Of a DNA stretch of 64,000 nucleotides, positions 56,348 to 64,000 are shown one piece after another. The DNA is from Plumapathes pennacea (Eukaryota > Cnidaria > Anthozoa > Antipatharia > Myriopathidae): the NCBI GenBank assembly GCA_964036295.1, contig OZ038462.1, forward strand, positions 36,989,680 to 37,053,679, given 5' to 3'. Position numbers and translations under genes: made by a program. How positions within the stretch are numbered: position 1 is the stretch's first letter; each line of letters starts with the position of its first letter. The notes under the pieces are model-generated. The model was not told the DNA's origin. It worked only from the letters and a program-made list of their open reading frames with translations, and ran no database searches.

Positions 56348-59300
56348 TTAGTTGTACACGTCATAAAGAGAAGAGACTGCGAGACTATTTTGCAGTTCGT
56401 CGGTTGTAGTTTGCTGCCAAGCATAAAACAAGATCTGCAATAAAAGAAAAAGGAAATGTTTAGCTACTATGTAAATGCACCTTTACATATATCCATAACT
56501 CTCTCGCTTTGAATAACCCTTGTACCTCTTGAGTAGTCTTTGTTTGAAGGAAGCCATTGTCAGAGAAGCGGCCTCTTATTTTGCCAGACTTAAGCCACAC
56601 AAAACACGCTGGCGACTGGGCCTGCAGGCTCAAGACAAACTGTGTCTTTGTGAGCGACTTCACGGATGTGATCTGCGCAGCAGAAAAAAATAAGCTAAAA
56701 ATTGTAAAATAATTCAGTCGCAGAATACAGGACTCCTGTCAGTAGTAATATTTACGATACTCGTACCTTCAACTCGGGGTCCTTTAAACCCACCAACTCC
56801 GAGAAACTTGACAGGTAAAACGTGTTATTAGGACCCAGGATCTCTCCGCTGCTCAGGTTCACTGGCGTCATGGTGACGAAGCATTGATTACGACTTGCAC
56901 ACCTGGAACTTAACAGTTCAGATGTGTCCGCTGTGTAAACTTGTTTCTGTGTGCAGTATGACAAAAAGAAAAAGACGTTGATATTTTTTTCAGCAATAAG
57001 AGCACAGTTTTAAGTGAACAGTTCATCAAAAGGGCGGGCTGCCCAGTAAATTTTGATTCTTTTAGCACAAGCATCCCTCAGGATTCACTCACGGAAGATT
57101 GTCTTTTGATGCTAAACGGCACTTCTTTTTGGGTTACTGGGACAAATGACGACCAAGACCACGAGACTAGACGGACGGCGCCATTCGTTATGGACTGTGA
57201 ACACAGAAACGAGGCTCACAGTTAGCAAAGCCAATCACTCAAGCACAGAATAGCACAGAATAGCACAAAGTAGAACAGCATAGCATAGAAAAACACAGAA
57301 TAGCACAAAGTAGAACAGCATAGCATAGCACAGAAAAACACAACACAGCAAAACATAGCACAGAAAAACACAGCACAGAAAAACATAGCACAGAAAAACA
57401 CAACACAGCAAAACATAGCACAGAAAAACACAGCACAGCAAAACATAGCACAGAAAAACACAACACAGCAAAACACAGCACAGAAAAACATAGCACACCA
57501 GCAGCACAGCTTAGAACAGCACAGCACAGCACAGCAAAACACAACACAGACCAATTATAAACAGAGCGAAAGATCAGCGAGCATCGAACCTTCGCTAAAC
57601 TGACAAAAAAAGTTGCTGATAACGAACTGCGTTCATTATTACCTGCAGCAGGTCTGACACAACGTATAGTTTGAATTTACCGCCGTCTTCATACGCTGAA
57701 GCAATCACAGGAGAGTAGAAATTCTTGGCGTAATAATGCAACATCTGTAAAGACAAGATATGGTCAGACACTCAGACAAACCATACACATGTCATAATCA
57801 CGTTGTAACAAGAAGCTGAGTGTATTTTCTTGCAATACTTTACCAGCGGAGATATATTGTAGTTTAGTCCCTAGAATTATTGTGTCTTTCACATAAAAAT
57901 AAAACAATAGCATAACTTCCAGAGCAGATGCTAAGCACGTACTTTCGGTGAAATAAAGATCAATAACAGTTATTAATATGCTTATCGGTTTATTCACTCA
58001 GGAGTGTGCCCATTGGTTCATTCATTCATCCAATCATTCACTCATTCATTCATGTCAATCAAACTAGACGTTTAATAAGTGAGTACGCTGAATGCTGCAA
58101 AGTACGGCTTTTCCTAACGTTCAAGTGCTGCCCCTTCGCCGAAGCAAATATGACAACAGGACTCCAAATGTCTGACGTCCGTTCACGGCTCTGTTATTAC
58201 TTCGTTTATTTCTCCATGAATTAGGTCGTTTGAACCTATAATTATTTTTATTTTTGGTCAAACTACCTTCCACTTGCCGCCGTACTCCAAGGACGACCAA
58301 GTCGGAGCTTGCCAGATACTATTTAACCTTAAAAAAAGACGTTGTGTTTAGAGAGTGCCAACGTCCAAACGTAAACAATGAAAACCAAGACAGGCACAGG
58401 CACACTCATGCATATAGACATTTACACAGTCCATGCATGAAATGCGCTCGACAATAACGCAAAAAGTTAAAGTTAGAGTTGGAGAAGAATGTAATCATTG
58501 AGAGTTTTCATTGAAATGATCGCACCTTAAAATTTTATTTTACACTTCAGGAGAATATAGAAGTGAACACTGCTGTTAGAATGTACTCAGTACATGGCAT
58601 CAGGAGCTTTCATTTAGGTTTCATTTGACAGCTCAGATTTGGGTGTGAACACTGCTATTAGAGTTGGATGTGAACGCTGCTATTAGACTGTACTCATTGA
58701 GAGCTTTCATTTGAGTGGTGACACGTTTAGGTTTCATTTGACAGTTTAGGAGCTGGAAGTGAACACTGCTATTAGAATGATCTCATTGGGAGCTCTCAGA
58801 GTGGTCACACGTTTAGATTTCATTTGACAGTGCAAGATTTGGGAGTGAACATTGCTATTAGAATGTACTTATTGAGAGCTTGCCAGACACTTTTCCGAAA
58901 TAGACAGTAACCGTATTCTATGGGACCTAATCTGTCTCCCAACAAGCAGAATTGACGGAACAGCGTTTTGTTTTTGCTTTTGCATTTGCTTTTGTTTTGT
59001 TTTGTTTTGTTGTTTGTTTTTTGTTTGTTTGTTTATTTGTTTGTTTGTTTGTTTGTTTTGCTGTATTCATGTTACGTAAGCTATTATCTCTTCGAAATTA
59101 ATAGCGCAAAGTCTGATCTTTAGGAAACTGGTATTCTTTGTATTGGCTGCTATTCTTATTCCGGAATAAGAATAGACGGAATCCTTCCTTAAAAACTGCA
59201 CCCTAAGATATACTTACTGCCAGTAAATGGTGCCCATGGTTTTTCCTTCACCCTGTGAAAAATAAGGAAGATGTTATTACCAAGAGGAAGACGTAGGACC

Positions 59301-62300
59301 GATTTTAGTTCTTGCATGTTTAGCCAACGTTGCAGGGACTTGAAAACGCTTTTAGACACTGTCTGGCAAATCCCCACAAACTGCACCAAATACACGACTG
59401 TCTGTAAAGGCGCGAGTGTGACACTGCATCACTCTGATACGTAATAGGCTGTTACTTGTTGTGCTCCAAGGGTTTCTTCTGCAGACACCGCGGAAATACG
59501 TTACTTTTTCCACTATGCGGTCACCTTTTCCTTTTTTCTTTTTTTTTTTTTTTTTTTTTTTTTGAGGTAGCGGTCATTGCACAAAATTGTGAATTCAAAG
59601 TTCAGTGTAATGCTCGGAAAACCTTGTGACTTGAAAAAGAAACTCAAATAGTAATACTCAACACTCATCCAATTGTTTAGTTCAATACCTTTTCTATAAG
59701 TTACCTTGTGCAAGATAGATACGCGGTGTGCGCACGAGGTGAAATTTTACCTCCAGTTAGACCGACTTACATAGCAATGGCGACGAATTACGCTGACCAA
59801 CGTATTTCCGCAGTGTCGTATCTTCACCCCATTTTTTGTTCGCTCTTGCCAGAGCATGGGATTACTCGGCAAGATACTTAGTTACCTGTATCAGCTCGCT
59901 TTGTAAGCGTCTGTAGTGTTCAGTTTCTGTTTTCATGCACTGCGCTTGTACTACCTGAAGTTTTTAAACAAATGCATATCAGTCAAGTAATGTAAATAAG
60001 AAAAATTCAGTTATAACCCTTTCGCTGCCAAACTTAAAATGCAGATTCTCTCAACTAGTCAAGAAGAAAATATAAGAGTAATGCAGTGGGAATTGATAAT
60101 TCAATCAGCTTTTATATGAGAAAGCTATCAAATTCCAAGTTCTCCATACTGTGTGATATATATCTGGTAAGAAACTTAAGGAGAAACTTGAAGTTGATCG
60201 CTCTTGGAAGTGAATGGGAACAAAGTCAAACAAGCTAAACACGACAAAAAAACAACCAACACGCCACGATACAGTTATGCCACAGCACTCCAGAAACAAC
60301 ACCACTACTGATAAGACTGGATAAACTCGGCACGACTCAAAACAGCATCCAAAAAGTCGAATATTCGACACAAAAGCCAACCAAATAAGCACAGATCACC
60401 ATTAACCTGTGTAAGGAATAGCGTGTCCTTGAATTTCTTTAGGAGATTTGACGACGTTGGAAGTTTAAAGTGCTGCCTTATTTCCATCAGCAGCTCATTG
60501 TTACCTGAGTAAAATAACACGAAGATAAAAAAGAAGAGTGCCACGAGTGTGAAGAACTGATACCAGGAGTTCCAATTCAATTTTTAAAAACACTGTTTTT
60601 TGAAAACATTGCGCTTTAAAAGCGGGACCATTATTGTAAAACAATAAACGGACATTATAGATGAAAGACATTGTTACGGATACAAGTCTTTTAAAAATAC
60701 ACCACTAGAACATTTGTTTTGCCATGGTATTGGACTAAAGTGTGTTTTCATCTTCGTACCTAGGCTCTTTTCCCTACCCCGCCCCCCAGGCGAGGAGAGA
60801 AAAAGACCCTGGTTGCGGCTGGTCACGTGTCACACTGAAAATAAAGCACCCAAGGGAGGGGTCCACCAAAATGTTATCAAAATCATGTCAACTCGAAATT
60901 AAACCAACTGCAGGATGTTCATGAGTTTTACTCGAAGTGTGCAAAGCCCTATTTGTAACAGCAAGTATTCTAACATTAACCTAAAGCCAAAGCAAGTGAA
61001 GTGTTTGGAAGCGATATATTCCGAACGAGATCTGGTTGCTGTTCTACCGACGGAATATTGTAAATCACTGCTTTCCGAGAGAAACAAACAACAACCGTCA
61101 CCTTCAACTGTTATCGTAGTAGTCGAGCTGAGCTGAGAGAAATACATTATATTGCTCAAAACGCTCTTGACAGGAACCGCAAACGGCGTCCAATTACTTA
61201 TTTGTCACATTTTTAGATCGCTGGACGGAAACATAATGTTCGCTCAAGAAAAATGGAATTGCGCACTGAATGTTCTCGTTGCATAACTATAAAGGAGGCA
61301 TGAATATCAATGCGGCACGGGATATCGTAACGCAAGAAAGTAAACTTAGAGACTTTGAGCAAGTTGATAAAAACGTGCGTGTTGTCTGTCAAGACTGGAC
61401 GGTACCAATCAAAACGGCAAATATTACATTCCTTCGATGAGCGGCCCGGTGAACTAAAAGCAAGTCCACGACGACTTGTTGGTCAAGCAGTTTCGTCAGC
61501 TGTCTTGTTGCTTTTTAGAATTCGCGGCGCCGACGGTGAAACTTCGATACATCTCTTGAACTGTTGTTCGTAAGCTCTTTAGCTGGATAATATCGTTTTC
61601 TTGAACGTTTTGAAATTATTAAGCCTCTGCGCACAAGGCCCACAAACTAGATGTAGTTCTTCAGCGACCGTGAGAAGACAGAAGAGGACGATTTGCTTTG
61701 CTGAATAGATTCTATCAGAACGATGTATGGCCCACAGACTGGCAGAGCCGAACTTGAGTCTGAATGATTTCTTGGCTGATAACATTTTTGCGGCATTTGA
61801 GACAGATCCTTGCTTGCCACATCTGACAACGCGCTCCGCTCTCTGGTACCCTTGGTAATGACAATTTATAAATGTGTGACACCTCCCTCAAGACGACAAT
61901 TTGAAATTTCCCAGATTTTGGGAGACACGTGACCAGCCGCAACCAGGGTCTTTTTCTCTTCTCGCCTGGGGGGCGGGGTAGGAAAAAGAGCCTGTGCACG
62001 AGGATGGTGTGTTTTAACTTGTAGAAAAATTGGCGAAACTTGAAAAATACATTTGTCTCTCACCGCTTCCATGGTGTTGTCTATGGTCCATAAAATCACT
62101 GGAGTAGGTCCAGTCTTCTGCAGTGGACACTTCAGCCAAGGTTTCAAATGATGGATAGGACTGGAACCCATATTCTGATGCAAATCGTGGCTTGGGATAA
62201 CCGCTGACATCCCAGCAGTCCATCGTGTAGTCGTAAAAATGCACTGTAAATTAAAGATTGAGAGTCAGTGGGGAAAGGGGACTTAAAACAGTCGCGTTAG

Positions 62301-62564
62301 TCTGACGTTTCCCTACGTGAGAGAGGCCAGAGCAAATTAGAAAAAAAAAACTCAACTCACTGAACATTTATGTTTAAATCGCTAAAGAGCCTTCCTTGAA
62401 ATTTCCAGGAATTCAAATAATTTCGTTGTAATCTTCACACAAGTTCTTATTCTTCACTCTAGTTGTATATAAAAGGTCACATGAACTAACACGGCAGAAA
62501 ATCAAAGACGAAAGGAGACGCAGTGAGACAGTAAACAACCGCACAGAGAAAGATAGACAAACAG

Positions 62565-62597
<33 letters not shown>

Positions 62598-63709
62598 CGG
62601 TAAAAGTAGAGACGAGGAGACTTCGGAAAGACAAGAATTTCAGTGGCAACAACAACAGGCTTATTCTCTCATATTACCATCTCCCCAGTAAGGACTGTCA
62701 GGTGTGTTGGACACCCATCCTTCTCTCTCTGTCTCCACTCCATTGGAGGGCGAGGAGGAGATGAAAGGGCGACTGGAGTCCTCCTCCAATAACGTTTTCC
62801 TTATTGTGTCGACGTAAAGCTGTTGGGTATCACAGCAAATGAAATGTCAGTTCCGTGATGCGTGTTGCCTCTGTTTCAAACCGAGGCCCAGTGCAAAACT
62901 GTACTTATGAAAAATTGGTGCTCTCACACTTTCACGAAAATACATAGGATTCGCATTAGGCCTCGTTTTGAAACAGAGCAAACAAGCATCTCGGAAATGA
63001 TCTACTTTCACAGTCATGCGCAGTTCGTGAGGCTGAGATATTTTGGTGGACCACGTGATGATAAAACTTGGCGGGCAGAGTGGAGAACAGTTTTCTGGTC
63101 ATAATTCAATTATGTAGAAACAACAGAGATTTACATGAAAGACACTCGTTTATATGGAAAATAGAAAGTACTTTTTGCTGCTGCGCATATTTGTGAAAGT
63201 GGCTACTACCTGCCTGCTGAGAAAAAGAAAATACATTAATGTTTCTTTTTTTTATTTAAACATATTTGAGCGTTCACCCCAAGAACTCATGTCTCATCGA
63301 GGGGGCTTACGTGAATGTTACGGTATATTTTATAATGTAACGGATCGTATGGTGCCTGGCTGACTCAAGAATAAATATTAAAACACATTACACTAAGAGG
63401 AGAAGTGAGATGACACAGACTAGTTAAACATCCAAACACAGCTTGCCTTTACGTAGTCGCTTATATACAGTTTTCTGTGTTCGTCGGTCTGATACCTACA
63501 GAAACGTAAACAAACAAACAAGACAAAACAGAAACGAAGTAAACAAACAAACAAACAAAAAACAAATAGTGAAAGATCAATCAGAGATTTAGAGAAAACG
63601 TCAAGTATGGCTTCCATTTACTAACTCACCAGTCTTGGGCCAGCGCAGCCTCGTTTTCATTGTTGCCGCTCCACACAAACAGCGACGGGTGATGCTGCAA
63701 GCGGCGAGC
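56348..63709 (-). CDS. MANBA: Lysosomal-type beta-mannosidase (GH2), C-terminal half, 13 exons, 5' partial
   Basis: Exons on the minus strand in order: 63709-63630, 63495-63447, 62819-62678, 62243-62064, 60504-60407, 59954-59886, 59252-59218, 58327-58267, 57744-57643, 57194-57093, 56946-56767, 56672-56526, 56434-56348. Together they give 1332 bp, 443 residues plus stop, with every junction phase consistent. The first holds [21 protein letters not shown], whose Glu after NN is the GH2 acid/base; the fourth holds [17 protein letters not shown], whose Glu in SEYG is the nucleophile. Later parts read [74 protein letters not shown] and the end [16 protein letters not shown]. The family removes the terminal beta-mannose from N-glycan remnants in lysosomes. 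Intron 2 has a GC donor. Upstream exons lie beyond the window. Confidence 0.92.
57240..57548. repeat. AGCACA-rich minisatellite with almost no T on the plus strand, in a beta-mannosidase intron
   Basis: About 300 bases of CACAGAAAAACA, TAGCACAG and CAGCAAAACA words, with an approximate 30-bp higher period in the middle. The long minus ORFs here ([12 protein letters not shown] type) are repeat artefacts. Confidence 0.9.
58499..58890. repeat. Imperfect minisatellite, about 100-bp unit, in a beta-mannosidase intron
   Basis: Four to five diverged copies of a unit with GTGAACACTGCTATTAGAAT, GTACTCATTGAGAGCTTTCA and TTTCATTTGACAG. Confidence 0.75.
58978..59060. repeat. TTTTG/TTTG microsatellite
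   Basis: TTTTGTTTTG and GTTTGTTTGTTTG runs in an intron, followed by a degraded relative of the 38966 MITE (59095-59205). Confidence 0.8.
59526..59563. repeat. Poly-T tract in a beta-mannosidase intron
   Basis: A long T run broken once near its start. Confidence 0.85.
60015..60222. mobile_element. TTAA-type MITE, degraded copy in a beta-mannosidase intron
   Basis: AACCCTTTCGCTGCCAAAC at the left and GATCGCTCTTGGAAGTGAATGG at the right match the 35523-35723 family, in reverse orientation. Confidence 0.55.
60749..62006 (+). mobile_element. TIR transposon with a decayed RecQ-type helicase ORF
   Basis: The inverted ends CATCTTCGTACC and, on the minus strand, CATCCTCGTGCA continue through GGCTCTTTT, TACCCCGCCCCCCAGGCGAG and AGAAAAAGACCCTGGTTGCG to GGTCACGTGTC, about 110 bp. 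GTGTGTTTT flanks both sides (60740-60748, 62007-62015), a 9-base target duplication. Inside, 60915-61136 reads [31 protein letters not shown] and TVIVVVELS. This is the motif 0 to Ia region of a RecQ-like helicase in which the Walker A PTGYGKS-type sequence has lost both glycines. It lies in the beta-mannosidase intron between exons 62243-62064 and 60504-60407. Confidence 0.75.
62565..62594. repeat. CA dinucleotide microsatellite
   Basis: About 15 CA units in a beta-mannosidase intron. Confidence 0.9.
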
Positions 63710-64000
63710 CTGGGTTTGAGAATTTAAACATCACACTGTCAGTTGAAAATATGGAAATGGTACGAGGAAATGCTGGTGTCGCCGCCAAGGTCCAGTGATA
63801 AGGAATGCCCAATATTATTATTATCCTGTTTACACTTAAAGAGAACCTGGGTTTGGATGAAAGAAAAACAGGAGACGGGTAAAAAGGAGAGATAAGGAGA
63901 GATAGAGAGATGGATAGTAAGACAGCAAAACAGAGAGACTATCCTTGGTAATTCCTTGGAATTTCATCTGCACAACTGCGGGCAGGAACCAGTGTTCGAG

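Noticed and set aside
56460-56525. Reading the beta-mannosidase exon through to a stop at 56460
   Set aside because: A donor (GAG|GTACAA) at 56526 and an acceptor at 56435 join to an exon ending ILFYAW...SSLYDVYN, which matches the family C-terminus; the read-through tail does not.
57222-57554. Three overlapping minus ORFs of 90-110 residues rich in Cys, Leu and Phe
   Set aside because: They are translations of the AGCACA minisatellite in all three frames, inside a beta-mannosidase intron.
63710-64000. A further upstream beta-mannosidase exon near the window end
   Set aside because: Minus-strand frames at 63940-64000 do not resemble the segment expected before [11 protein letters not shown], so the previous exon is assumed to lie outside.

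Overview
The window looks like nuclear DNA of an anthozoan cnidarian, most likely a stony coral. The genes are split by GT-AG introns, the DNA is AT-rich and dense in MITEs and Helitron-like repeats, and the gene content (an expanded family of secreted CTHRC1-like short collagens, an apple/EGF/fibrinogen-like secreted protein, a DUF1399/GRDP protein, a GH2 beta-mannosidase) fits that group. Species cannot be told from the sequence.

Layout. (1) 1-22.7 kb: five CTHRC1-like genes head to tail on the + strand: gene 1 (5' cut by the window edge), gene 2 (intact, one extra intron), gene 3 (pseudogene with a frameshift and a stop), gene 4 (intact, short collagen) and gene 5 (intact, long collagen). 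Genes 2-5 share a three-part plan: a signal-peptide exon of about 40 codons, an exon of Gly-X-Y triplets ending in an NWK-CVW motif, and an exon of about 117 codons for the C-terminal trimerisation-type domain. A sixth copy lies at 53.4-55.5 kb. Helitron-like copies sit between genes 2/3, 3/4 and 4/5. (2) 22.7-36 kb: no supported gene; a mosaic of MITEs, a 1.85-kb foldback element, an ~80-bp minisatellite and repeated blocks. (3) 36.0-37.7 kb: a two-exon secreted apple-EGF-fibrinogen-like gene. (4) 41.4-46.2 kb: a GRDP (DUF1399) gene broken by a frameshift and an in-frame TAG before its Gly/Cys tail; its intron holds nested repeats. (5) 46.7-53 kb: a decayed Helitron ORF, hairpin repeats, and an orphan exon fragment of beta-mannosidase. 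(6) 53.4-55.5 kb: CTHRC1-like gene 6. (7) 56.3-63.7 kb, minus strand: the C-terminal half of a lysosomal-type beta-mannosidase in 13 exons, whose coding length closes in frame and whose 5' end lies beyond the window; one intron carries a TIR element with a decayed RecQ-type helicase ORF.

The CTHRC1-like products should be secreted collagen-stalked trimers of the extracellular matrix. They fall into a long-collagen group (genes 1, 2, 3, 5) and a short-collagen group (genes 4, 6), with shared proximal promoters, so stalk length is what most clearly differs among the paralogs. The other genes have no evident operon-like link. All calls come from reading the sequence; no database search was run.
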